A DNA stretch of 64,000 nt from Agrobacterium vitis (GTDB lineage: Bacteria; Pseudomonadota; Alphaproteobacteria; Rhizobiales; Rhizobiaceae): assembly GCF_013337045.2 (NCBI RefSeq), contig NZ_CP118259.1, positions 2,728,001 through 2,792,000 on the forward strand, read 5' to 3'. This document shows, in pieces, positions 41,931-50,672 of the stretch. Within the stretch, counting starts at the first letter, position 1. Every line of letters begins with the position of its first letter. The translations under genes were made by a program, and so were the position numbers. A model generated the notes under the pieces. It worked only from the letters and a program-made list of their open reading frames with translations. It searched no databases and had not been told where the DNA came from.

Positions 41931-41949
41931 TTTAAACAGTTTAATTAAA
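41931..41949. promoter_or_regulatory. Candidate operator upstream of the LacI gene
   Basis: TTTAAACAGTTTAATTAAA contains a near-perfect inverted repeat TTTAAAC-A-GTTTAA, 66 bases before the regulator start. LacI-family repressors commonly bind such sites to autoregulate. There is only one site and no consensus for this regulator. Confidence 0.45.
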
Positions 41950-41994
41950 ACGTTGAACTCCCCGTGGCAAGAGCCAACGCCGCGACGACAGCAG

Positions 41995-42537
41995 TCAGTC
42001 GGTGAAATGCTCTTCGATGAGGTCAGGCCGCGTCACATCCGCAGGTGCAAGCAGATTGGCATCGATGGCGGCAAGCAGTTTCATCAGCACTTTTACGTCC
42101 TTGCCGCTCAGGCCACGGGTCGCCTGGCGCTCCACCGTCGCATTGGCATCGGCGATTTTTTCCACCGTGGCACGACCGGTTGGCGTCAGGAAAACCTTTG
42201 TCTGGCGGCCATCGGCATCCGAGCCGCGCCGTTCGACAAAGCCCTGCACCTCCATGCGCCCGATGGTGCGGGTCATGGTCGGCGCCTTGACGCCCAGACG
42301 CTGCGCCAGAAGGCCGGGCGTCAACCCTTCCTCCTCAGCCAGCAGCAGCACCACGCCCTCCTGCCCGGAATAGAGCCCGCTGCCGGTCAAAAGCCGGGTC
42401 TGCACCGTGCGAAAACTGCGTGACGCTTGGGTGATGGCCATGCCAAGTTCACCACTCAAGCCAAGTTTCGCCTGTTTCCCCTCGTCTTTGGACTTGCCGG
42501 ATTTCTTCTTTTTCTCGGACTTGTCTTTTTTAGCCAT
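41995..42537 (-). CDS. MarR family transcriptional regulator
   Basis: A 180-residue winged-helix regulator. A lysine-rich N-terminal tail (KKDKSEKKKKSGKSKDEGK) precedes the MarR core, with LLAQRLGVKAPTMTRTIGRM as the recognition helix region and the wing RRGSDADGRQTKVFLTPTG. ATG 42537 follows GGGGGTAGC; the longer frame from 42573 is not supported. It is divergent from the creatininase-type gene across 89 bases, so it may regulate that gene. The ligand is unknown. Confidence 0.92.
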   Translation of the reverse strand: MAKKDKSEKKKKSGKSKDEGKQAKLGLSGELGMAITQASRSFRTVQTRLLTGSGLYSGQEGVVLLLAEEEGLTPGLLAQRLGVKAPTMTRTIGRMEVQGFVERRGSDADGRQTKVFLTPTGRATVEKIADANATVERQATRGLSGKDVKVLMKLLAAIDANLLAPADVTRPDLIEEHFTD

Positions 42538-42626
42538 GCTACCCCCGCGGTCGAAAGAAAGTGCTGTTGTCACAGGCGCTCATGTCACGCATATGATGCA
42601 TAGACAAAAACAGGCCAGTAAACCAG

Positions 42627-43448
42627 ATGCCCCATCCAGAACCGCATTTCGAGCGCAACGATCCCACGCTTTCGCCCGCCGACAGGGCAGGTTGGATTGC
42701 CGTCCTGCCGCTCGGCGCCCATGAACAGCATGGCCCGCATCTGCCCTTCGAAACCGACACGATCATCGCGCAGGGGGTTGTGGAACGGCTGATCCTAGCA
42801 TTGCCCGCGACCCTGCCCGTCACCTTCCTGCCCGTCGAGCCGGTCGGCTATTCCGTTGAACACATGGATGTGGCCGGTACGCGCACGCTTACCTTTAACG
42901 AGGCCGTGGAGCGTTGGCTCGGCATCGCCGAAAGGCTGAGCCGCCAGGGCATCCGCAAGCTGATGATGCTCAACGCCCATGGCGGCAATTCGCCCTTGAT
43001 GACCGTGGTCGCCACTGAGGCGCGGGTCCGGTTCAATATGCTGGCTGTCGCCACCAGCTGGACGCGCTTCGGCCAGCCGGAAGGCCTGATCCGCCCGCAA
43101 GACAAGGCCATCGACATTCATGGCGGCGATATCGAAACCTCGGTCATGCTGGCATTGCGTCCAGACTTGGTGGCGATGGACAAGGCTCAGAATTTCACGT
43201 CCCGGCAAAGCGAGTTTGCTGCCCACTTCACCCATTTGCGCGCCTATGGCCCGCATGCTTTCGGCTGGAAAATGTCGGATCTCAATCCGCTGGGCGTGGC
43301 CGGAAATGCCAGTGTGGCCACCGCCGAGAAAGGCGAAAACCTGCTTTCCCATGCCGTTCACGGACTTGTGGAGCTGCTGTCGGATATCCATGACTTTGAT
43401 ATCGAGAAAGCCTTTGAACTGCCACCCCACTCGTCCTATATGGGGTAA
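42627..43448 (+). CDS. Creatininase family amidohydrolase
   Basis: A 273-residue protein of the creatininase / formamide amidohydrolase fold. Metal ligands are in PLGAHEQHGPHLPFETD (about residues 29-45), LNAHGGN and DIHGGDIETS. Family members open cyclic amides or hydrolyse formamides, for instance in creatinine, riboflavin or deazaflavin metabolism; the substrate here cannot be assigned. It is divergent from a MarR regulator and 48 bases ahead of the CobW-type gene. Confidence 0.88.
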   Translation: MPHPEPHFERNDPTLSPADRAGWIAVLPLGAHEQHGPHLPFETDTIIAQGVVERLILALPATLPVTFLPVEPVGYSVEHMDVAGTRTLTFNEAVERWLGIAERLSRQGIRKLMMLNAHGGNSPLMTVVATEARVRFNMLAVATSWTRFGQPEGLIRPQDKAIDIHGGDIETSVMLALRPDLVAMDKAQNFTSRQSEFAAHFTHLRAYGPHAFGWKMSDLNPLGVAGNASVATAEKGENLLSHAVHGLVELLSDIHDFDIEKAFELPPHSSYMG

Positions 43449-43457
43449 TATAGTTAC
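43445..43457. promoter_or_regulatory. Candidate Zur-type operator ahead of the CobW gene
   Basis: GTAATATAGTTAC is an AT-rich imperfect palindrome overlapping the creatininase stop codon and lying 40 bases before the His-rich CobW gene. Zinc-regulated CobW GTPases are often controlled by Zur through palindromes of this kind. The match is short, so this is only suggestive. Confidence 0.35.
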
Positions 43458-43496
43458 AGGGCGGTGTCATGCCGTTGTCCAACCATCGAGGTTCCC

Positions 43497-44600
43497 ATGA
43501 GTGAAACAGCCGTAAAACCCACACCCGTTACCGTGCTGACCGGCTATCTCGGCGCGGGCAAGACCACGCTTCTCAACCGGATTCTGTCGGAAAACCACGG
43601 CAAGAAATACGCTGTCATCGTCAATGAATTCGGCGAAATCGGCATCGACAATGATTTGATCGTCGAATCGGATGAAGAAATCTATGAGATGAACAATGGC
43701 TGCGTCTGCTGCACGGTGCGCGGCGATCTGATCCGGGTCGTTGAAGGCCTGATGCGCCGTCCCGACCGTTTCGACGGTATCATTGTCGAAACCACCGGCC
43801 TTGCCGATCCGGTGCCTGTCGCCCAGACCTTCTTCATGGATGACGATGTACGCGCCAAGACGGAACTGGATGCCGTCATTGCCCTGGTTGATGCCAAGCA
43901 CCTGCCGCTGCGCCTCAAAGACAGCCGCGAAGCCGAAGACCAGATCGCCTTTGCCGATGTCGTTGTTATCAACAAGGCGGATCTCGTCACCCATGAGGAA
44001 TTGCACCGGATCGAAGATATCGTTCGCGCCATCAATCCCTCGGCCCGGATCTACACCACCACCCGCTCTGGCGTGGACCTGTCGAAAGTGCTGAACCAGG
44101 GCGCCTTCAACCTGGAACGGGCGCTGGAAAATGATCCGCACTTCCTCAGCCATGAAGACGACGACCATGTCTGCGGCCCCGATTGCGACCATGACCATGG
44201 GCACGATCATCATCATCACGACCACGGGCATGACCACCATCACCACGATCATGGCCATGGTCATCACCACCATGACCATGGCCCCTCGCCTATTCATGAT
44301 GTGACCGTCACCTCGATATCGCTACGCGGTGGCGAAATGAACCCGGATCGCTTCTTCCCCTGGATCCAGAAGGTCACCCAGACCGATGGTCCGAACATTC
44401 TGCGCCTGAAGGGTATCATCGCTTTCAAGGGCGATGCCGAGCGCTATGTGGTGCAGGGCGTTCACATGATTATCGAGGGCGACCACCAGCGGCCATGGAA
44501 AGACGGCGAAAAGCATGAAAGCCGCCTGGTATTCATTGGCCGGGAACTGGACCGCGAAAAGCTGGAAAACAGCTTCAAGGCCTGCGAGGCTGCGGCATGA
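43497..44600 (+). CDS. CobW/COG0523 family GTPase with histidine-rich metal-binding region
   Basis: A 367-residue G3E GTPase. The Walker A loop is [16 protein letters not shown] (about residues 14-29), the metal motif is [13 protein letters not shown] (about 66-78), and NKAD is the guanine-specificity motif. A His/Asp-rich stretch with about twenty histidines (about residues 220-263) lies before the CobW C-terminal domain. Such proteins act as metallochaperones, mostly for zinc under starvation. ATG 43497 has GAGG upstream. Its stop overlaps a 19-codon mini-ORF that leads into the WD40 gene. Confidence 0.93.
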   Translation: MSETAVKPTPVTVLTGYLGAGKTTLLNRILSENHGKKYAVIVNEFGEIGIDNDLIVESDEEIYEMNNGCVCCTVRGDLIRVVEGLMRRPDRFDGIIVETTGLADPVPVAQTFFMDDDVRAKTELDAVIALVDAKHLPLRLKDSREAEDQIAFADVVVINKADLVTHEELHRIEDIVRAINPSARIYTTTRSGVDLSKVLNQGAFNLERALENDPHFLSHEDDDHVCGPDCDHDHGHDHHHHDHGHDHHHHDHGHGHHHHDHGPSPIHDVTVTSISLRGGEMNPDRFFPWIQKVTQTDGPNILRLKGIIAFKGDAERYVVQGVHMIIEGDHQRPWKDGEKHESRLVFIGRELDREKLENSFKACEAAA

Positions 44601-44656
44601 AGCTTATCCCTTCCCTGCTGCCAAACCCTGACAACCATACCGGAAAGACTGCCTGA
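44597..44656 (+). CDS. 19-residue mini-ORF bridging the CobW and WD40 genes
   Basis: ATG 44597 overlaps the CobW stop as ATGA, and its own TGA overlaps the WD40 start as TGATG. It would encode [19 protein letters not shown]. Exact abutment at both ends suggests a translational relay that carries ribosomes across the 55-base spacer; the peptide itself need not matter. It could also be chance, since the frame is short. Confidence 0.45.
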   Translation: MKLIPSLLPNPDNHTGKTA

Positions 44657-45642
44657 TGCCGACTGTTGCCCCGCTCGATCTGGAAGGCCACGTACTGACC
44701 GCGGCCTTCCTTGGAGACATTCCGGTTTTCGTCACGGCGGCCGGCGCCGTTCACCGTCTGGATGGCGGCGAGCAGGTCACCGAAATCGGGTCGGGCCTGC
44801 TGACCGCCATCAAGGACGACCATAACCAGACGCTTTTGACCGGCGGCGAGGATGGCAAGGTGCTGCGCATCGCCCATGATGGCACGGTCACGGAACTGGC
44901 TAATGCGCCGCGCAAGTGGATTTCCGTTGTCGCAGCCGGACCGCAAGGCGCAGTCGCCTATGGTTATGGCAAATCCGCCTTCGTGCGCTTGGCAAGCGGC
45001 GCTGTGCACACCTATGAGGAGGAGCGCTCCGTCGAGGGTCTGGCCTTTGCCCCCAAGGGCTTGCGCATCGCCATTTCCCGCTACAATGGCGTGACGTTGC
45101 GCTTTGCGGCAGCCGAGGGCAAGCCGGTCGATCTGGAATGGAAAGGCGCCCATACTGGCGTCAGTTTTTCGCCCGACAACCGTTTCGTCGTCACCACCAT
45201 GCAGGAAAACGCCTTGCATGGCTGGAAGCTGGATGGTGCCGGCAGCGATACGCGCCATATGCGCATGACCGGCTATCCTGCCAAGGTGAAGTCGATCTCC
45301 TGGTCGGCCAAGGGCAAATGGCTCGCCTCTTCCGGCGCGCCCGCTGCCATCGTCTGGCCCTTTGCCTCCAAGGACGGCCCGATGGGCAAGGCCCCGCAGG
45401 AGCTGGGCACACGCGCCAATATCATGGTCACCCAGGTCGCCTTCCACCCCGCAGAAGAGGTGCTGGCCATCGGCTATATCGACGGCATGGTGCTGGCGGT
45501 GCGCCTGGCCGATGGCAAGGAGGCGCTGCTGCGCCGTCCAGGCAAGGGCGCCATTACCAGCCTAGGCTGGAGCGCCAGCGGCAAGTTGCTGGCCTTCGGG
45601 TCTGACGCTGGAGATTGCGGCGTCATAGACATCAGCGGCTGA
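44656..45642 (+). CDS. WD40 repeat protein
   Basis: A 328-residue soluble protein made of about seven WD40-like blades, for example LLTGGEDGKVLRIAHDGTVT, SVEGLAFAPKGLRIAISRYN and ITSLGWSASGKLLAFGSDAG. No signal peptide is present. It is translationally linked to the His-rich CobW GTPase, a gene pair that recurs in Rhizobiaceae, so it may be a scaffold for zinc delivery; that is inference. It ends at a clear terminator. Confidence 0.88.
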   Translation: MPTVAPLDLEGHVLTAAFLGDIPVFVTAAGAVHRLDGGEQVTEIGSGLLTAIKDDHNQTLLTGGEDGKVLRIAHDGTVTELANAPRKWISVVAAGPQGAVAYGYGKSAFVRLASGAVHTYEEERSVEGLAFAPKGLRIAISRYNGVTLRFAAAEGKPVDLEWKGAHTGVSFSPDNRFVVTTMQENALHGWKLDGAGSDTRHMRMTGYPAKVKSISWSAKGKWLASSGAPAAIVWPFASKDGPMGKAPQELGTRANIMVTQVAFHPAEEVLAIGYIDGMVLAVRLADGKEALLRRPGKGAITSLGWSASGKLLAFGSDAGDCGVIDISG

Positions 45643-45667
45643 CGCCAAATCAAAAATAAAACCACTC

Positions 45668-45696
45668 AAAAACCAGGGCTAAAGCTCTGGTTTTTT
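45668..45696 (+). terminator. Intrinsic terminator after the WD40 gene
   Basis: AAAAACCAG...CTGGTTTTTT forms a stem of about nine pairs around GGCTAAAGCT, followed by a run of six T. It closes the CobW-WD40 transcript. Confidence 0.85.
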
Positions 45697-45887
45697 GCTG
45701 TTTAACTTAATTAAATTCGGATTTTAACGATAATATAACTAAGCATAAACTAAAAAAAATATCTCTAACAAAATGCCATTGAAAGTTAGAGGTTATGTTC
45801 AATTTCAGTCCATATCCTGAAAAATCAGGTCCAAGATTAAAAGTACCGGCGTATATCCTGCCATAACAAATCCTGCGGACGACGAAA

Positions 45888-47693
45888 ATGAAACTCAGCA
45901 TATCCTCCACCGTGATCATTTCCGGCGTCATCCTTGCCGTCGGCGTCGTCATCACACTCGCGACAGCCATGCAGACACTCCAGCGGCTGAAGGTCAACGG
46001 ACCAATCTATCAGCAGATTGTCGACAGCAAGGACCTGATCGCCGATATCCTGCCGCCGCCGCTCTATCTGGTCGAGGCTTATTCCCTGATCAATGAGGCA
46101 GCGCTTCAGCCGGATATGGCCGCTACCAATATCGACCACCTGAAACGGCTGAAAAGCCAGTATCAGGAACGCCGGGGCTATTGGAAAGGCACAACCCTTC
46201 CCGATGCTCTGCGCAGCAAGTTGCAGCAGGATGTTCTGGTGAAGGGCGATGCCTTTTGGGCGCAAATGGATCAAGCCGTTATCCCGGCCCTGAGCGGTGC
46301 CGATCCGGCCGTTTTGAAAGCCGCGCTCAATGAGTTGAAGGAACGGTTTCACACCCATGAGGCCGCCGTCAATCAGTTGGTCGATATGGGCAATACCTAT
46401 GGTAAGCTGCGGGAAACCGAAGCCGCCACGGAGACCGCATCGCGCGAAACCGTCAGCTATGCACTCGGAAGCGCACTGATCCTGCTTAGCCTCGCCTCGA
46501 TTGTCATCGTTCAACGCCGCGCCCTATCGCCACTGCGCCATATGACCACGGCGATGACCGCCATGGCCCTTGGCGATCTCGATACCCCTCCTCCCTACGG
46601 CACCCGCACCGATGAAATCGGCGAAATCGCCCATGCCCTGTCAATTTTTCGCGATGCCGGTCTGGAAAAGCGCCGCCTGGAGCAGGAAGCCGATGCCAGC
46701 CGCGCCAGCACGGAAGAGCAGCGCAGGCAGCGTGAGACTGAGCGCGCCGCCGAGGCGCAAGCCCTGCGCCGCGTGGTCGAAGAGCTTGGCGATGGTCTGC
46801 ATCGGTTGGCCGAATGCAACATGCGAACCACGCTCGACACGCCATTCGATGCCCATTTCGACGTTCTTCGCCGTGATTTCAACGACTCCATCCTCACGCT
46901 TCAGACCACTCTGAAGCAGGTTCTCGACGAGACCGGTTATCTGCAAACCAATAGCCGCGAGATGCGCGGCGCCGCCGACAGCCTGGCCAAGCGCACCGAA
47001 CAACAGGCCGCCGCATTGGAAGAAACCGCAGCAGCGCTCGAAGAGGTCGCCTCGACAGTGAAGGCCTCGACCACACGGACCCGCGAAACCCGGATGCTTG
47101 TGAAAGATGCGCGTGACTGCACCAAGTCCTCCAATGACGTGGTCAACAATGCCATTACCGCCATGCAGCGAATTGAAAGTGTATCCGGTGAGATCGGCAC
47201 AATCATCGGCGTAATCGACGAGATTGCCTTCCAGACCAATCTCCTGGCGCTGAACGCCGGTGTGGAAGCCGCGCGCGCCGGGGAAGCCGGCAAGGGTTTT
47301 GCCGTGGTTGCCCAGGAAGTGCGTGAACTTGCCCAGCGCTCGGCGGGCGCTGCCAAGCAGATCAAATCGCTGGTGGATCGTTCCAGCACGGAAGTGGCAA
47401 GCGGCGTGAAGCTGGTGGGAACCGCTGGCGATGCCCTGACCCAGATCGGCGGCTTTGTCACCAAAATCGACGATAACATCGATGCCATCGCCAAGGCGGC
47501 GGAAGAACAGGCTATCGGCCTTCAGCAGATCAGCAGTTCGGTCAACAGTCTCGACCAGATGACCCAGCAGAATGCCGCCATGGTCGAAGAAACCAATGCC
47601 ATCAGTCAGACGCTGGCCGACGGCGCCATCTCTCTCGTAACCCTCGTCAACCGCTTCCAACTGCCGGCCATGCCCGTGGCCCGGGCGGCGTGA
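45888..47693 (+). CDS. Methyl-accepting chemotaxis protein
   Basis: A 601-residue chemoreceptor. TM1 is about residues 7-29, followed by a helical periplasmic sensor of about 160 residues and TM2 ([20 protein letters not shown], about 187-206). A HAMP domain with [20 protein letters not shown] follows, then a second HAMP-like segment and the signalling domain with hairpin tip [20 protein letters not shown]. The ligand is unknown. No CheB/CheR-binding pentapeptide is visible at the C-terminus. An AT-rich 190-base leader precedes it. Confidence 0.95.
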   Translation: MKLSISSTVIISGVILAVGVVITLATAMQTLQRLKVNGPIYQQIVDSKDLIADILPPPLYLVEAYSLINEAALQPDMAATNIDHLKRLKSQYQERRGYWKGTTLPDALRSKLQQDVLVKGDAFWAQMDQAVIPALSGADPAVLKAALNELKERFHTHEAAVNQLVDMGNTYGKLRETEAATETASRETVSYALGSALILLSLASIVIVQRRALSPLRHMTTAMTAMALGDLDTPPPYGTRTDEIGEIAHALSIFRDAGLEKRRLEQEADASRASTEEQRRQRETERAAEAQALRRVVEELGDGLHRLAECNMRTTLDTPFDAHFDVLRRDFNDSILTLQTTLKQVLDETGYLQTNSREMRGAADSLAKRTEQQAAALEETAAALEEVASTVKASTTRTRETRMLVKDARDCTKSSNDVVNNAITAMQRIESVSGEIGTIIGVIDEIAFQTNLLALNAGVEAARAGEAGKGFAVVAQEVRELAQRSAGAAKQIKSLVDRSSTEVASGVKLVGTAGDALTQIGGFVTKIDDNIDAIAKAAEEQAIGLQQISSSVNSLDQMTQQNAAMVEETNAISQTLADGAISLVTLVNRFQLPAMPVARAA

Positions 47694-47744
47694 GGGCAAA
47701 AAACCGCCTTGTTGAGTGAGCGCAGCCAAATGAGAGATCGAAAC

Positions 47745-47777
47745 GGAAAATGGCGGCCATGAGAGCCGCCATTTTCC
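47745..47777. terminator. Bidirectional terminator between the chemoreceptor and ompW genes
   Basis: A perfect 13-bp stem, GGAAAATGGCGGC / GCCGCCATTTTCC, with a seven-base loop lies between convergent genes. The A- and T-runs at the two ends suit termination in both directions. Confidence 0.88.
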
Positions 47778-47795
47778 AGTCTCTTCGCCTGCCGT

Positions 47796-48497
47796 TCAGA
47801 AGCGGTAGGTAACACCAGCGCCGATCAGCCATGGATCGAGCTTGGCAGTGCCCTTGACCTTGGAGCCACCAACGGTCGCTTCAAAATCCGGGCGCAGATA
47901 GTATTTCTTGACGTCGAAGTTAACGCCCCACTTGTCGTTGATCATGTAGTCGAAACCGACCTGCACGGCGGCACCGAACGTATTCTTGACATCGAGCTTG
48001 GATGCAGAGCCGGACGACGACTGATTGTAGAACATCGTATAGTTGACGCCCGCGCCAATATAGGGCTGGAACTTGCCGAAATCGGTAAAGTGATATTGCA
48101 GCGTCACCGTTGGCGGCAGGATCCAGACCTTGCCGAGCTTGCCCAGGCTACCGATCGAGCCCCCGGCATTGACGTTGGCCGACGTCGTGCCGAGAATGAG
48201 TTCGGCAGCGATATTGCGATTGAAGAAATAACTGAAGTCGACTTCCGGCGTGACGCTGTTGCTGTAGGACAGATCGGAGCCGCCAATGCCATCCACCGAG
48301 CCGCCATCATTCGGCACCACCGCCAGCGCACGGGCGCGGACCTGCCAGGGGCTGTAGGGCGTCAGCAGCGATTCGGCCTGCGGAGCGCTTGCCGCCGGTG
48401 TCAGATCCGCCGCAGAGGCCATCGGCGTCGCCAAGGACAGCGATGCGAAAGCAAGGGGCGCAAGCGCTATCAAGCCAAGGGTGCGGTTCGTTGACAT
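47796..48497 (-). CDS. ompW: OmpW family outer-membrane protein
   Basis: A 233-residue precursor with signal peptide (LGLIALAPLAFASLSLATPM, cleavage near ASAAD) and an eight-stranded barrel. The OmpW features SPWQVRARALAVVPND, TVTLQYHF and the terminal VTYRF are present. The family forms a narrow hydrophobic channel. ATG 48497 follows AAGGAGAG. Two FNR/FixK-type boxes upstream suggest induction under low oxygen, as is known for ompW in other bacteria. Confidence 0.93.
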   Translation of the reverse strand: MSTNRTLGLIALAPLAFASLSLATPMASAADLTPAASAPQAESLLTPYSPWQVRARALAVVPNDGGSVDGIGGSDLSYSNSVTPEVDFSYFFNRNIAAELILGTTSANVNAGGSIGSLGKLGKVWILPPTVTLQYHFTDFGKFQPYIGAGVNYTMFYNQSSSGSASKLDVKNTFGAAVQVGFDYMINDKWGVNFDVKKYYLRPDFEATVGGSKVKGTAKLDPWLIGAGVTYRF

Positions 48498-48577
48498 GTC
48501 GTCTCTCCTTTATCGATTGATCAGCAGGTCCCCCTGCCGCATTGCAACCTGTTATCGGTGACCGGACACCCACGTCC

Positions 48578-48591
48578 TTGAGACAAATCAA
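48578..48591. promoter_or_regulatory. FNR/FixK-type anaerobox, proximal to ompW
   Basis: TTGAGACAAATCAA differs from the TTGAT-N4-ATCAA consensus at one base. A possible -10 element for ompW, GATAAC on the minus strand (48551-48556), lies where it would in a class II activated promoter with the box centred near -41. Confidence 0.65.
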
Positions 48592-48658
48592 GAAAAGACA
48601 ACCTTACGAAAGACCGCCGGTATTCAAGGATTGAGTGTGGCTTCCATGCATCATGTTT

Positions 48659-48672
48659 TTGATTCCTATCAA
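48659..48672. promoter_or_regulatory. FNR/FixK-type anaerobox, perfect consensus
   Basis: TTGATTCCTATCAA is an exact TTGAT-N4-ATCAA site 168 bases upstream of the ompW start and about 250 upstream of the phosphoesterase start. With the proximal site it makes this 420-base divergent region a likely oxygen-controlled promoter. The remainder of the region shows no gene. Confidence 0.75.
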
Positions 48673-48917
48673 TTTTCCCTAGTGCAAGAGATGCTCCGAC
48701 CAGACCCAAAAAGGTCGCTCACAGGCTCGCGCGCAACCGAAATTAGGAAGGGTTATTTCTCATCGACGCGTCCTATCACCCACTTGTGAGTGCCTGGACG
48801 GCAATTGGAGCGAGCCACGTCATTTTCCGTCACGGAACTGTTAAAAACGCTTCCTATCGTCTTGCCATTCCGCCGATGTCAGCTTCCCCACCGCGGATCC
48901 TCGTAAAGGATATGGTC

Positions 48918-50546
48918 ATGCCACTTCACCCTCGGCAGCTAAACATGTGTGCCGGTTCAATTCTCGTGTCTGCCTCTCTCTGTCTCATCCCCACTGCCTC
49001 GGCGGCGGCTGAGGTCAATACGGCAACGCCGATCAAGCATCTGGTGGTGATCTTCCAGGAAAACGTCGCCTTCGACCATTATTTCGCGACCTATCCAAAA
49101 GCTGCCAATGTCGAGGGTGAGCCTGCCTTTACCGCCGCGCCGCAGACGCCTGCCGATATCGATACGCTGGCCCATGCCGGGTTGCTGGAGGACAATCCGA
49201 ACAAGACCAATCCGGGCAATGGCCCTGACGCCACCGCCCCGTTCCGTCTCGATCGCACCCAGGCTGCCACCAATTCGCAGAATCATGGCTATACCGCCGA
49301 ACAGGCCGCCTATGACAATTTCGCCATGGACCTGTTTCCCGCCAATACCGGGCGCGGCACCAAGGGCGCAGCCGGTGCCTTTGGCACCAAAGGCCAGGTC
49401 ATGGGCTATTATGACGGTAATACCGTTACGGCGCTGTGGAACTACGCTCAGAATTTTGCCCTGAACGACCGGTCTTTCTCCACCAATTTCGGCCCCTCGA
49501 CCCCAGGCGCCATCAACCTCGTCTCCGGCCAGACCAATGGCATGACCCTGCCACCGGGTTACACGCTGGAAAAGGACGGCACCTACGCCAAGGGCGAAGT
49601 CGTGCCTGATGGCAATGGCGGCTGGACGATGATTTCAGACCTCGACCCCACCGGCGACGTCTGCTCGAAAGGCCAGACGGCCCTGATGACCGGACGCAAT
49701 ATCGGCGACCTCCTGAACGACAAAGGTCTGACCTGGGGCTTTTTCGAGGGCGGCTTCGACCTGACGGTCAACAATCCGAATGGCACGACCGGTTGCAAGC
49801 GCACGACGACATCGGCAATCACCAAGGTCGATGAAGTCGATTACATTCCCCACCACCAACCCTTCCAATACTATCCTTCAACCGTCAATCCCCAGCATAT
49901 CCGCCCGAGTTCGGTTGCCGCCATCGGCACCAGCCAGGACGGCGGCGCCAACCACCAGTATGACATCAATGATTTCTACGCCGTGCTGAGCAACGGTACT
50001 CTGCCCGCCGTCAGTTTCCTGAAGGCCCCGGCCTTTCAGGATGGCCATGCAGGCTATTCCGATCCGCTCGATGAGCAGGAATTCGTAACCAATGTCGTCA
50101 ACAAGCTCCAGCAATCGCCGGAGTGGAAGGACACCGCCGTGGTGCTGCTTTATGACGATTCCGACGGCTGGTACGACCACGCCCATAACGTCGTCAATCC
50201 CTCCAGCATTCCCGTCAAAGGCTATGATGTGCTGAACGGCGCGGCCTGCGGCACCGGAACGCCCTTGCCCGGCGTCAACGGCCAGCCCGTCCAGGGCCGT
50301 TGCGGCTATGGCACCCGGCAGCCATTGCTGGTGATCTCGCCCTATGCCAAGCAAAACTATGTCGACCACACCCTGACCGACCAGACCTCCGTCATGCGGT
50401 TTATCGAGGATAACTGGATGGCTGGGCAAAGACTGGGCGGCGGCTCCTTCGATGCCATCGCTGGTTCCCTGAATGGCATGTTCGATTGGTCTCATGCCCG
50501 CAGCGATACGCTGATCCTTGATCCGAAGACTGGCCTGAGAGGCTAA
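48918..50546 (+). CDS. Phospholipase C / acid phosphatase-type phosphoesterase
   Basis: A 542-residue exported enzyme of the phosphoesterase family in the alkaline phosphatase superfamily. ATG 48918 follows AAGGATATG and gives a signal peptide ending near PTASAAA. The metal and nucleophile motifs are KHLVVIFQENVAFDHYF, NFGPSTPGAINLVSGQTNGM and VLLYDDSDGWYDH. It is expected in the periplasm or outside the cell, cleaving phosphodiester or phosphomonoester bonds; the substrate is uncertain. It reads away from ompW and is followed by a large hairpin. Confidence 0.9.
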   Translation: MPLHPRQLNMCAGSILVSASLCLIPTASAAAEVNTATPIKHLVVIFQENVAFDHYFATYPKAANVEGEPAFTAAPQTPADIDTLAHAGLLEDNPNKTNPGNGPDATAPFRLDRTQAATNSQNHGYTAEQAAYDNFAMDLFPANTGRGTKGAAGAFGTKGQVMGYYDGNTVTALWNYAQNFALNDRSFSTNFGPSTPGAINLVSGQTNGMTLPPGYTLEKDGTYAKGEVVPDGNGGWTMISDLDPTGDVCSKGQTALMTGRNIGDLLNDKGLTWGFFEGGFDLTVNNPNGTTGCKRTTTSAITKVDEVDYIPHHQPFQYYPSTVNPQHIRPSSVAAIGTSQDGGANHQYDINDFYAVLSNGTLPAVSFLKAPAFQDGHAGYSDPLDEQEFVTNVVNKLQQSPEWKDTAVVLLYDDSDGWYDHAHNVVNPSSIPVKGYDVLNGAACGTGTPLPGVNGQPVQGRCGYGTRQPLLVISPYAKQNYVDHTLTDQTSVMRFIEDNWMAGQRLGGGSFDAIAGSLNGMFDWSHARSDTLILDPKTGLRG

Positions 50547-50554
50547 GCGGAAAA

Positions 50555-50597
50555 GCTAGAGTCTGTCAGGTTCAGATTGAACCAGACAGACTCTAGC
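50555..50597 (+). terminator. Long hairpin downstream of the phosphoesterase gene
   Basis: A 20-bp stem (GCTAGAGTCTGTCAGGTTCA with its reverse complement, one mismatch) and a three-base loop, followed by a T-rich stretch. It probably ends the phosphoesterase transcript. A degenerate form of the same core, TTCAGATTGAA, occurs near 37512. Confidence 0.8.
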
Positions 50598-50611
50598 TAC
50601 TCTTGTTTTCA

Positions 50612-50654
50612 TTTGTCTTTTCGGGAAAACCGGGTTCCACTTTTCCCTGACAAA
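50612..50654. repeat. Palindrome of the AAAAGTG/CGGTTTT family
   Basis: Outer arms TTTGTC / GACAAA and inner GGGAAAA / TTTTCCC enclose CCGGGTTCCAC; this copy is inverted relative to those in glg and sox. It follows the 20-bp hairpin directly and precedes the peroxidase gene. Confidence 0.8.
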
Positions 50655-50672
50655 CTCTAAGAGCGGCAGTTC

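Noticed and set aside
48815..48840. Possible Pho box before the phosphoesterase gene (GTCAT...GTCAC)
   Set aside because: The two half-sites are 10 bases apart instead of the required 11 and match the CTGTCAT consensus poorly.
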